DNA of 8,475 nucleotides. It comes from Acidobacteriota bacterium (GTDB lineage Bacteria > Acidobacteriota > Thermoanaerobaculia > Multivoradales > JAHEKO01). Positions 1-6,238 of this stretch are shown in pieces (within the stretch, counting starts at the first letter, position 1; each line of letters starts with the position of its first letter). The notes under the pieces are model-generated. The model worked only from the letters and a program-made list of their open reading frames with translations. It was not told the origin of the DNA and searched no databases. A program made the translations under genes and the position numbers. The stretch is taken from the NCBI GenBank assembly GCA_024638355.1, contig JAHEKO010000050.1, forward strand, positions 1 through 8,475, in the 5' to 3' direction.

Positions 1-247
1 GCATCTCTTCCGGCGGCATGTCCTCGGCGGAGGCGCCTTCGGGCATACCCCAGTCGCCGGTGACGAAGCCCTTGCTGGTGGCGCCGCACGCGCTGGTCAT
101 GTGATGCAGGAGCTGGCCCACCGTCATCCAGTTCTGGCCGGTTTCCGGCTTCCACCCGAGGCTGCCGTCGTCGACGCGCTCCATCAGCTTGTCGGCGGCG
201 CGGTAGGCCTCCTCGACTTCGGCATTGAGCAGGGTTGTCCAGTCCAT
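1..247 (-). CDS. DinB/YfiT-like family protein, N-terminal part (runs off left end)
   Basis: An open frame starts at ATG 247-245 and continues without a stop to the window edge, giving 82 visible residues. The start is MDWTTLLNAEVEEAYRAADK, followed by a helix boundary (LGWKPETGQNWMTVGQLLHHM, residues 30-50). This is the typical first half of the DinB/YfiT four-helix bundle: a long first helix, a Trp/Pro turn, then a helix beginning V-G-Q-L-L-x-H. His48 is placed like the first metal-binding His of the family; the other two ligands would lie outside the window. Known members include metal-dependent thiol transferases and many proteins of unknown role; the substrate here cannot be told. The start is supported by AGGAG 7 nt upstream. 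The gene is divergent from the DUF4301 gene across 103 bp. Family call fairly good, function open. Confidence 0.75.
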   Translation of the reverse strand, partial: MDWTTLLNAEVEEAYRAADKLMERVDDGSLGWKPETGQNWMTVGQLLHHMTSACGATSKGFVTGDWGMPEGASAEDMPPEEM

Positions 248-253
248 GGCGCG

Positions 254-258
254 CTCCT
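254..258 (-). promoter_or_regulatory. Shine-Dalgarno site of the DinB-like gene
   Basis: The minus strand reads AAAAAGGAGCGCGCC just before ATG 247. The AGGAG core is 6-7 nt from the start codon, an ideal spacing, and it is the clearest ribosome binding site in the window. It fixes the start of the left-edge gene. Confidence 0.6.
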
Positions 259-292
259 TTTTCGGGTGTTGTAGAGGCAGATGCGAAGCACC

Positions 293-300
293 AGTATACG
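293..300. promoter_or_regulatory. Candidate -10 element(s) in the divergent promoter region
   Basis: The 103-bp gap between the DinB-like and DUF4301 genes contains GTATAC, one of the few AT-rich spots in this GC-rich DNA. Read on the minus strand it gives TATACT (298-293), one mismatch from TATAAT, and would leave a leader of about 40 nt before the DinB-like ATG. Read on the plus strand it gives TATACG (295-300), about 50 nt before the DUF4301 ATG. No good -35 box is visible at the usual spacing on either strand, so this is only a candidate. The rest of the gap shows nothing I can name. Confidence 0.25.
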
Positions 301-350
301 GCGCGCGACCCGGCTCGACGGCGTCGCCGCCATGACAAACTCGGGCCGCG

Positions 351-1898
351 ATGACGGCGGTCGACAGCGGGCTGAGCGGAACTCTGCTGGAGCGGGCGGA
401 CGTCGAGCAGCTCGAGCGCGTCGGCATCTCGCGGGCGGAGGCCGAGCGCCAGCTGGCGCTCCTCGCCGAGCCGCCCCCGGCGCCGCGGCTGGTTCGTGCC
501 TGCCGGATCGGCGACGGCGTCGAGAGGCTCGACGACGAGCAGGAAGAGGAGCTGGAGCGGCGAGGACGGGACGCCGCGGTAGGCGGCCGGGTGGCGAAGT
601 TCGTACCGGCTTCGGGCGCGGCGAGCCGCATGTTCGAGGCGCTGGTCCGGGGTCTCGAGGCCGGCGGTCGCGCGCTCGACGAGCTGGCCTCGGCACTCGA
701 GAAGCTGCCCTTCGCGGCCGACCTGGAAGCCGCGATGAGCGACGCCGGGCTCGATCTCGAGAGCTGCCTCCGCTGCGGCGATCGAGCGACCGTCGTCCGC
801 CACCTGCTCCAAACGCCGGGGCTCGGCTACCTGACGTTCGCCAAGGGCTTGATCCCGTTTCACTCCTACGCCGAGGGCGCGCGCACGGCCTTCGAAGAGC
901 ATCTGGTCGAGGCCATCGGCTACACGCGTGACGGGGACGGGCTGTGCCGGCTCCATTTCACCGTCGCGCGGAGCCAGCGCCGGGCGTTCGAGGCGCTGCT
1001 CGAGCGGGTGCGCGAGGCGCTCTTCGAGCGCTACGGCGCGCGCTTCGAGGTGAGCTTCTCGATCCAGTCGCCGGCCACCGACACCTTGGCGGTAGACCTC
1101 GAGAATCGTCCCTTCCGGCTCGAAGACGGGCGTCTCCTGCTGCGGCCGGGGGGACACGGCGCCCTGCTCGCCAATCTGGCGGATCTCGGCGGCGACGTCG
1201 TTCTGGTCAAGAATATCGACAACGTCGTGCCCGAGGTGGGCCACGAGCTCATCGCCCGCTGGAAGCGCGTTCTCGCCGGCTACCTGGTGGCGCTCCAGGC
1301 GCGCGCCTTCGAGCTGCTCGCCGACCTCGAGCCCGATCCACCCGCCGGATCGGTGCTCGAGGCGGGCTTCGAGTTTCTCGCGCGCGAGCTCGGCGACTCG
1401 ACCGCCGGCGGGATCGCGAAGCGGTCGGCCGCCTCGCGACGGGCCTACCTGATCGACCGGCTCGATCGGCCGATCCGCGTCTGCGGCGTGGTTCGCAACG
1501 AAGGCGAGCCCGGCGGCGGACCCTTCTGGGTGAAGGGCGAGGGCGAGGCGGAAAGGCCGCAGATCGTCGAGCGCTCGCAGATCGATGCCGGCGACGAGAC
1601 GCAGGCCGCGATCTTCGACTCGGGCACCCACTTCAACCCGGTCGACCTGGCGTGCGGAATGCGCGACCGGCACGGCCGGCCGTTCGACCTCGATCGCTTC
1701 GTGGATCCGCGAGCGGTCTTCATCGCGCCCAAGTCGCGTGACGGCCGGAAGCTCAAGGCGCTCGAGCGGCCGGGGCTGTGGAACGGCGCCATGGCGCGCT
1801 GGAACACGCTCTTCGTCGAGGTTCCGGCGGCGACCTTCGCGCCGGTCAAGACGGTCTTCGACCTCTTGCGGCCGGCCCACCAGGCCCCGCGCGCATGA
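351..1898 (+). CDS. DUF4301 family protein, possibly a sugar-nucleotide pyrophosphorylase-like enzyme
   Basis: This 515-residue protein matches the full length and conserved blocks of DUF4301, a family I know mainly from Bacteroidota. Visible blocks: a short N-terminal helical segment (about 10-40) of the type found in the family, KFVPASGAASRMF (83-95), AKGLIPFHSY (164-173), FEEHLVEAIGY (181-191), DTLAVDLENRPFR (244-256), RPGGHGALL (265-273), VKNIDNVVP (286-294), a K-G-E-G..RPQIVERSQID stretch (395-412), HFNPVDLACG (427-436), and a C-terminal GLWNGAMARWNTLFVEVP (476-493). The Gly/Ala loop near 85-93, the GGHG loop and the downstream I-D-N resemble the order of the nucleotide loop, GHG loop and Asp-Asn metal site of UDP-sugar pyrophosphorylases; that relation is my inference. 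No signal peptide or membrane segment, so probably cytoplasmic. No Shine-Dalgarno is seen before the ATG at 351. Its stop overlaps the uppP start, implying coupled translation. The family call is strong; the reaction is unproven. Confidence 0.88.
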   Translation: MTAVDSGLSGTLLERADVEQLERVGISRAEAERQLALLAEPPPAPRLVRACRIGDGVERLDDEQEEELERRGRDAAVGGRVAKFVPASGAASRMFEALVRGLEAGGRALDELASALEKLPFAADLEAAMSDAGLDLESCLRCGDRATVVRHLLQTPGLGYLTFAKGLIPFHSYAEGARTAFEEHLVEAIGYTRDGDGLCRLHFTVARSQRRAFEALLERVREALFERYGARFEVSFSIQSPATDTLAVDLENRPFRLEDGRLLLRPGGHGALLANLADLGGDVVLVKNIDNVVPEVGHELIARWKRVLAGYLVALQARAFELLADLEPDPPAGSVLEAGFEFLARELGDSTAGGIAKRSAASRRAYLIDRLDRPIRVCGVVRNEGEPGGGPFWVKGEGEAERPQIVERSQIDAGDETQAAIFDSGTHFNPVDLACGMRDRHGRPFDLDRFVDPRAVFIAPKSRDGRKLKALERPGLWNGAMARWNTLFVEVPAATFAPVKTVFDLLRPAHQAPRA

Positions 1899-2662
1899 GC
1901 CTCCTGGAGATCCTGATCCTGGCCGTCGTCCAGGGCGTCACCGAGTTCCTGCCGATCAGCTCGTCGGGCCATCTGGTGGTCGTCGCCGAGCTGCTCGAGG
2001 GCGTCAAGCCCGATGGCGCCGTGAACGTCGTCCTGCACGCCGGGACGCTCCTGTCGATCCTGGTCTTCTTCCGGCGGCGGATCGCGCTTCTGGCGGGCGC
2101 CGATCGCCGGGTGATCGGGCTTCTCATCGCCGGCACGGTGCCGGCCGCGGCTCTCGGCCTGCTGATCCGGTATCGCTATCCGGGAGCGCTCGAGAGTCCG
2201 CTGCTCGCCGGCTGCATGCTGATCGTGACCGGGGTCCTGCTGCTCGGCACCCGGGCGCTCGATCACGGCGGCGAAGGCTACGAAGAGCTGAGCCCGGCCG
2301 GGAGCGTCGAGATCGGGCTGTTCCAGGCGCTGGCGCTCCTGCCCGGGATCTCGCGAAGCGGCGCGACGATCTTCGGGGGCCTCCTGGCGGGCCTCGATCG
2401 CCGGGCGGCGGCGACCTTCTCCTTCCTGCTCGCCATTCCGGCGATCGGCGGCGCCAGCGCGCTGGAGCTGGTTGAACTGCTGCGTGGCGGCGACGGCTCG
2501 ACCGCCCCCGGTCTCTTGATCTTTGGCTGCGCGGTGGCGTTCGTGGTCGGTCTGGCGTCGCTGGGGTGGCTCTTCCGCTGGATCGAGAACGGCAAGCTCC
2601 ACTACTTCGCCTACTACTGCCTGCCGATCGGCGCCGCGGTGGTGATCTGGCAGCTGGCCTGA
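1895..2662 (+). CDS. uppP: Undecaprenyl-diphosphatase (UppP/BacA)
   Basis: UppP removes a phosphate from undecaprenyl diphosphate at the cytoplasmic membrane, recycling the lipid carrier used for peptidoglycan and other surface polymers; overproduction of family members gives bacitracin resistance. The 255-residue protein is very hydrophobic with several membrane segments and is only slightly shorter than the usual 265-275. Family motifs are intact: QGVTEFLP (13-20) is the (E/Q)xxxE motif with Gln13 and Glu17, SSSGH (22-26) carries the conserved His26, and PGISRSGAT (150-158) holds the catalytic-loop Ser153 and Arg154. The start at 1895 is chosen because MSLLEILILAVVQG is the normal family N-terminus; an in-frame ATG at 1778 would add 39 unrelated residues lying inside the DUF4301 gene. 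The ATGA overlap (1895-1898) couples it to that gene. It ends 11 bp from the convergent PIG-L gene. Confidence 0.96.
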   Translation: MSLLEILILAVVQGVTEFLPISSSGHLVVVAELLEGVKPDGAVNVVLHAGTLLSILVFFRRRIALLAGADRRVIGLLIAGTVPAAALGLLIRYRYPGALESPLLAGCMLIVTGVLLLGTRALDHGGEGYEELSPAGSVEIGLFQALALLPGISRSGATIFGGLLAGLDRRAAATFSFLLAIPAIGGASALELVELLRGGDGSTAPGLLIFGCAVAFVVGLASLGWLFRWIENGKLHYFAYYCLPIGAAVVIWQLA

Positions 2663-2673
2663 AAGCCGGCCTG

Positions 2674-3381
2674 CTAGAGCCCGGAGAACAGATCGTCGAG
2701 GGGCGGATCGTGGCGCTCGGCGAAGAGCTCGAAGGGAACCTCGGAGAAGAGCTTCTCCTTGATTCCGGTCGTCTCGATCGTCTCGCGGAACGTCACGTAG
2801 CAGTCGAGCGCCTGCCGGCACGCCTCGATGTCGCCGGGCTCGACGCTCACCACGCAGTCGATCTCTTCCGGCGTCGAGCTCGACAGGGGAAAGACCGTCT
2901 GGGCGGCCGCCGCCTGCTCCTCGGTCAAGGTGCAGAAGGCCAGTCGGCGCAGCTCCGGGAGCGTTTCGCGAAGCTCGACGTAGGCGCGCTTGACCACGGC
3001 GTGGGTCACCAGGTGGTCGTGAAACCCGGAGATCCCGTGCGCCGGATAGGAGACGACCACGTCGGGCCGGAGCCGCCGGACCGCGTCGGCCACCGCCCAC
3101 TCCAGCTCGCGGGGATCGACCTCCTTGAGCCCGCTGTCGGGGAGATCCAGCACCTCGAGGCCGCTCAGGCCGAGGACCCGCTCGACCTCCAGCATCTCTT
3201 GGTAGCGAACCTCTCCCATCTCCGCCACCGAGTAGCCGAAGTCGTGCCGCCGCTTCGTCGCCCCGCCGCGCGTCAGGGTCAGCAGGTGCACGTCGTGCCC
3301 CTGGCGGCGCTGTAGGTGCATGACGTGCCCGACGCCGAAGGACTCGTCGTCGGGATGGGGAAAGACGTAGAGAATTCGCAT
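2674..3381 (-). CDS. PIG-L/LmbE family deacetylase
   Basis: This 235-residue protein begins MRILYVFPHPDDESFG, the zinc-binding HPDDE signature of the LmbE/PIG-L family (His9, Asp12), and has the second metal/catalytic block GFHDHLVTH at 119-127. Relatives such as MshB, BshB and PIG-L remove the acetyl group from N-acetylglucosamine conjugates; the substrate here cannot be read from the sequence. No signal peptide, so probably cytoplasmic. The ATG at 3381 is chosen because the family starts right before the R-I-L-x-V-x-P-H-P strand; an upstream in-frame ATG at 3492 would add 37 low-complexity Ala/Arg residues that lie over the tail of the DUF2207 gene. Only a weak G-rich ribosome binding site (GGGG) precedes it. 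It lies 43 bp downstream of the DUF2207 gene on the same strand and may share its transcript; it converges with uppP. Confidence 0.9.
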   Translation of the reverse strand: MRILYVFPHPDDESFGVGHVMHLQRRQGHDVHLLTLTRGGATKRRHDFGYSVAEMGEVRYQEMLEVERVLGLSGLEVLDLPDSGLKEVDPRELEWAVADAVRRLRPDVVVSYPAHGISGFHDHLVTHAVVKRAYVELRETLPELRRLAFCTLTEEQAAAAQTVFPLSSSTPEEIDCVVSVEPGDIEACRQALDCYVTFRETIETTGIKEKLFSEVPFELFAERHDPPLDDLFSGL

Positions 3382-3424
3382 GGATTCGGCCCCGTGTCGT
3401 CGCGCGCCAAGCCTACTAGCCCAA

Positions 3425-5431
3425 CTACCAGCCGCCGCCGCCCCCGCCGCCCGAGCTCGAGCCGCCGCCGCCTCCTCCTCTCGAGCCTCCACTCGAGCCG
3501 CCCGAGCTCGGCTTGGACACTCCGGCCGCCAGCGATCCGGCCGCCGCCGCCCACGAGGCGGTGGCTCCGGCGCCCCCGAACGCGCCGCCGCCGCCGGTCC
3601 AGCCGGCCGAGCCGGCGGAGGAGATCGCCGAGCCGGTGGGCCGCGGCCGGGTTCCGCTCGCGCCGCCGAACGCCTTGAACCAGCGCTCGACCCTTCCCTG
3701 GAGGCCGAGCGCCAGCAGGTACGGCATCCAGGCGTCGTCGAGCCGCGGATCGCGCCTCCGCAGCTCGCGCGCCAGCGCGCGGCGCACGGCCACGAGCTGC
3801 CGGCGTAGCCCCACCGCGTCCTTACGGTCGCGCGTCCGCGCCGCGTTGAGCAGGCTGTTGAACAGTCCGAGAGGCACCAGTGCCATGGCGATCGTCCCTG
3901 CCAGTCCGGTGCGGTCGAGCGCGGTCATCCAGGAGCCGCCGCCGGTGGCGAGGGCCCAGCAGAGGATGGCGAGGGGCACGGCCATCAGCGCGAAGAGCAC
4001 GCCCAGGGGAAGCCAGAGGCGATCCGCTTTGCGGCGATAGACGGAGGCGACGCCGTAGCCGAGGAGCAGACAGACGAGGAGCGAGACGAGGAGGAGGGCG
4101 ATGACCGGGCCGGAGGTCTCGATGCCGCGTGCGACGGTCTCGAAGATCAAGCAGGCGACCCCGCCGAGCACCAGCTTCAGCGAAAGGGCGCGGCTCGGCT
4201 TCTTCAGCTTGCTGCTGAAACCGGGCAGCTTGCGCATCTCCTTGCGCAGGCCCGAGCGAATGCTCGCGGCGGGCGAAAAGCCGCTCGAGCGATAGCGCTT
4301 GCGGACCGCCTCGGTGTCGGTTCGGGTGCGACCGCCGAAGAAGAGCTTGTCGATCAGGCGGCGCTCGTAGCCCGAGAGCTCGGCGCGCTCCACCAGCAGC
4401 TCGAGCTCCAGGATCTGCTTCTTGAACCAGCGACCCTCGCTCCGGACCGAGCTCGCCAGGCGTCCTTCGGCGACCAGCCGCGCGAGTACGGCGGCCACCT
4501 CGGCCGGACCGATGCGGTGGTCCCAGACCGCACCCACCACCTCCGGCGACATCGACAGCAGGTGGCTCTCGAGCCAGGCGGGGTCCGCTGCGGGAGGTGC
4601 CTTCGCGGCGCGGTATCGGCCCTGTTTCCGCTCGTGTATCAGGAAGCGGCCGACGAGGAGGGCGGTTCCCGCCAGGAAGAAGGCGATCACGGCGAGGCGC
4701 CGACTGCGCGGTAGCCGGCGGAGGACGCTCACGGGCGACGCCGAGCCCTCGCGCTCGAGCCCGAAGTTCAGCCGGACCCCCTCGCCGGGAGCGAGGCTCT
4801 CGCGCTGGAGCGTGATGCGCTCGGCGTTCGCGGTCGGGCTGCGCTCGACCGCGGGAATGGGCAGCGCGGCCCACGCGTCGTCGATCTCGAGGGACAGGCG
4901 GAACGCTTCGATCACGCCGGCGCGGTCCGAGAAGGCGAAGTCGTGATCCAGCCAGTAGACGCCGTCGTGCTCCTGGACCACGCCGCTGAGGCTGTAGTCG
5001 AGCTCGTAGAGGATCGCCGTCCGGTCGAACTCGGCGTCGCTCGGCAGGCGGCTGCGCCAGCGCAGGGTCCGTCGGTCGTGCCAGTCGTAGTTGTCGACGC
5101 GGCCGAGGCCGCCCCGGCGGAGATCGACGTTCTCGCCGCTCTCGGGGTCGACGCGGCGCACGGCGTGGAGCTCGAGCTCCTGGCCGGGCAGGACGCGGAA
5201 GGTCCGCTCGCCGCCGTTCCAGTCGCCGGTGAAGACCATCAGGTGGCGCTCGACGACGTCGAGGCGGCCGTCGGATCGGAGGGCGGCCTCGACCTCGAGC
5301 GAGCGCCAGTGGAGCGTGCGCGCGGCGGCGGGGGTCGCGATCAGGAGAAGGGCGACGGCGGCGAGTCGGACTGCGGAGCTCAAGGTTGCGGGCAGTCTAA
5401 CGGTTCGCGAACGGTGTAGCCTCGGCGCCAT
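3425..5431 (-). CDS. DUF2207 family membrane protein with Gly/Ser-rich tail
   Basis: The protein (668 residues from ATG 5431) has the DUF2207 layout. A hydrophobic signal segment (LAAVALLLIATPAAA, 23-37) is followed by an extracytoplasmic beta-rich domain (about 38-240; includes VYWLDHDFAF, and Y-E-L-D-Y-S-L typical of the family). A membrane helix follows (246-265), then a cytoplasmic region that looks like a small winged-helix fold (290-335). Further helices lie at about 420-435, 440-463, 468-494 and 510-530. The family block DAWMPYLLALGL..RVERWF comes near 556-586, and the tail of Gly/Ser runs ends in Trp. The function of DUF2207 is unknown. The start is uncertain: ATG 5431 shares CATG with the divergent gene's ATG, while TTG at 5383 would give a compact 21-residue signal peptide ending A-A-A and leave a real intergenic space. 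Neither start has a good Shine-Dalgarno. The next gene on this strand is the PIG-L deacetylase, 43 bp downstream. Confidence 0.85.
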   Translation of the reverse strand: MAPRLHRSRTVRLPATLSSAVRLAAVALLLIATPAAARTLHWRSLEVEAALRSDGRLDVVERHLMVFTGDWNGGERTFRVLPGQELELHAVRRVDPESGENVDLRRGGLGRVDNYDWHDRRTLRWRSRLPSDAEFDRTAILYELDYSLSGVVQEHDGVYWLDHDFAFSDRAGVIEAFRLSLEIDDAWAALPIPAVERSPTANAERITLQRESLAPGEGVRLNFGLEREGSASPVSVLRRLPRSRRLAVIAFFLAGTALLVGRFLIHERKQGRYRAAKAPPAADPAWLESHLLSMSPEVVGAVWDHRIGPAEVAAVLARLVAEGRLASSVRSEGRWFKKQILELELLVERAELSGYERRLIDKLFFGGRTRTDTEAVRKRYRSSGFSPAASIRSGLRKEMRKLPGFSSKLKKPSRALSLKLVLGGVACLIFETVARGIETSGPVIALLLVSLLVCLLLGYGVASVYRRKADRLWLPLGVLFALMAVPLAILCWALATGGGSWMTALDRTGLAGTIAMALVPLGLFNSLLNAARTRDRKDAVGLRRQLVAVRRALARELRRRDPRLDDAWMPYLLALGLQGRVERWFKAFGGASGTRPRPTGSAISSAGSAGWTGGGGAFGGAGATASWAAAAGSLAAGVSKPSSGGSSGGSRGGGGGGSSSGGGGGGGW
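3428..3508 (-). repeat. Low-complexity Gly/Ser-coding tract
   Basis: The last 27 codons of the DUF2207 gene are almost all Gly and Ser (runs of six and seven Gly, final Trp), seen on the plus strand as repeated ccgccg and ctcctc units. A second, looser Gly/Ala-rich stretch lies at about 3550-3640. Such tails are common at the C-terminus of DUF2207 and TPM-domain membrane proteins and probably form a flexible segment. The tract could vary in length by slippage. Confidence 0.65.
5403..5412. promoter_or_regulatory. 10-bp perfect palindrome GTTCGCGAAC between divergent genes
   Basis: GTTCGCGAAC is a perfect palindrome located 18 bp upstream of the DUF2071 ATG and 20 bp upstream of the alternative TTG start (5383) of the DUF2207 gene. 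Its place suits an operator serving both divergent promoters, and it would be true intergenic DNA only if the TTG start is used. A palindrome of this length in GC-rich DNA can arise by chance, so this is a weak call. Confidence 0.22.
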
Positions 5432-6197
5432 GCGGCAAACCGCGGAGACGTCCGACCGGCGCGGCCGGTTTCTCACCGCCGAGTGGAGATGGCTCGTGAT
5501 GCTCAACTACGAGGTCGATCCGTCGCTACTCGAGCCGCGCGTTCCGCGCGGCACGACGCTCGACCTCTGGCGGGGCCGCGCCCTGGTCAGCATGGTCGGC
5601 TTCCGCTTCCTGCGCACCCGGGTTCTCGGCCTGCCGATCCCCTTCCACCAGAACTTCGACGAGGTCAACCTGCGCTTCTACGTGCGCTACCGGACGGCGG
5701 CGGGCGAAGAGCGCCGCGGCGCCGTCTTCATCTCCGAGATCGTGCCGCGACCGGCGATCGCCTGGGTGGCCCGCGTCTTCTACAACGAGAGCTATCGCGC
5801 TCTGCCGATGCGGCACACGGTGACGCTGCCGATCGCTCCGGGCGCGGGCGGCGGTGTGGCCAGCTACGAGTGGAAGTACGACGGGCGCTTCCATCGCCTT
5901 GCGGCCGGAGTGAGCGGCGAGCCGGCCCTGCCGTCGGAGGACTCCGAGGAGCGCTTCATCACCGAGCACTACTGGGGCTACTCGGAGCAGCGTGACGGCT
6001 CGACGGTCGAGTACGGCGTCGAGCATCCCTCGTGGCGGGTCTGGACCGCGGACGAGGCGGAGTTCGACTGCGACGCCGCCGCGCTCTACGGAGCCGAGCT
6101 CGCCGCGCCGCTCGGCCGCCCCCCGACCTCCGCCTTCGTCGCCGAGGGTTCGCCGGTGGTGGTGCGCTGGGGCCGCCGGCTGTCTCGCGGCGGATGA
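5430..6197 (+). CDS. DUF2071 (YqjF-like) family protein
   Basis: This 255-residue protein fits DUF2071 along its whole length: RFLTAEWRWLVMLNYEVD (13-30), the DLWRGRALVSMVGFRF block (44-59), LGLPIPFHQNFDEVNLRFYV (66-85), then FISEIVPRPAIAWVAR and a YNESYRALPM turn (about 99-129), and a late HYWGYSEQRDG block. DUF2071 is known as an acetoacetate-decarboxylase-like beta fold related to Bacillus YqjF; no activity has been settled for it, and I see no lysine I would dare call catalytic. No signal peptide or membrane segment. The frame stays open far upstream, but family similarity begins about 12 residues after ATG 5430, so this start is the natural one and there is no in-frame ATG, GTG or TTG between it and the conserved block. 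No Shine-Dalgarno is evident. It converges with the amidohydrolase gene 25 bp away. Confidence 0.9.
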   Translation: MRQTAETSDRRGRFLTAEWRWLVMLNYEVDPSLLEPRVPRGTTLDLWRGRALVSMVGFRFLRTRVLGLPIPFHQNFDEVNLRFYVRYRTAAGEERRGAVFISEIVPRPAIAWVARVFYNESYRALPMRHTVTLPIAPGAGGGVASYEWKYDGRFHRLAAGVSGEPALPSEDSEERFITEHYWGYSEQRDGSTVEYGVEHPSWRVWTADEAEFDCDAAALYGAELAAPLGRPPTSAFVAEGSPVVVRWGRRLSRGG

Positions 6198-6209
6198 TCC
6201 CTCCCGGCG

Positions 6210-6238
6210 CGTCGAGCTCGAATCACCGGGACTCGACG
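6210..6238. terminator. Candidate hairpin at the convergent gene ends
   Basis: CGTCGAG (6210-6216) and CTCGACG (6232-6238) form a perfect 7-bp inverted repeat around a 15-nt loop, spanning the gap between the DUF2071 stop and the end of the amidohydrolase gene. A bidirectional terminator would be expected there. There is no T-tract on either side, and TCGAG-type words are extremely common in this DNA, so chance is a real alternative. Confidence 0.22.

Noticed and set aside
281..931. Plus-strand Arg/Gly/Ala-rich frame overlapping the DUF4301 gene
   Set aside because: Low-complexity composition and full overlap with a well-supported gene in another frame.
1778..1894. Upstream ATG extending uppP by 39 residues
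   Set aside because: The extension lies wholly in the DUF4301 coding region and is polar and Arg-rich; the normal family N-terminus begins at 1895.
2653..2670. Short hairpin GCTGGC/GCCGGC at the uppP end as a terminator
   Set aside because: Only six base pairs with one G-U, lying mostly within the coding sequence and with no T-tract; too weak to call.
1445..3100. Long minus-strand open frame of 551 codons
   Set aside because: It covers the end of the DUF4301 gene, all of uppP and part of the PIG-L gene, and its translation is Arg/Asp/Gln-rich with no recognisable motif. It is a shadow frame of GC-rich coding DNA.
3382..3492. Upstream ATG extending the PIG-L protein by 37 residues
   Set aside because: The added residues are Ala/Arg/Glu low complexity read from the complement frame of the Gly/Ser tract, and the family N-terminus begins at 3381.
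3428..3508. ccgccg-type tract as a non-coding microsatellite
   Set aside because: It is in frame and encodes the Gly/Ser tail expected for this protein family, so it is treated as part of the gene.
3822..4874. Second minus-strand frame inside the DUF2207 gene
   Set aside because: Arg/Pro-rich shadow; the DUF2207 frame carries the membrane helices and family blocks throughout, so a frameshift or nested gene is not needed.
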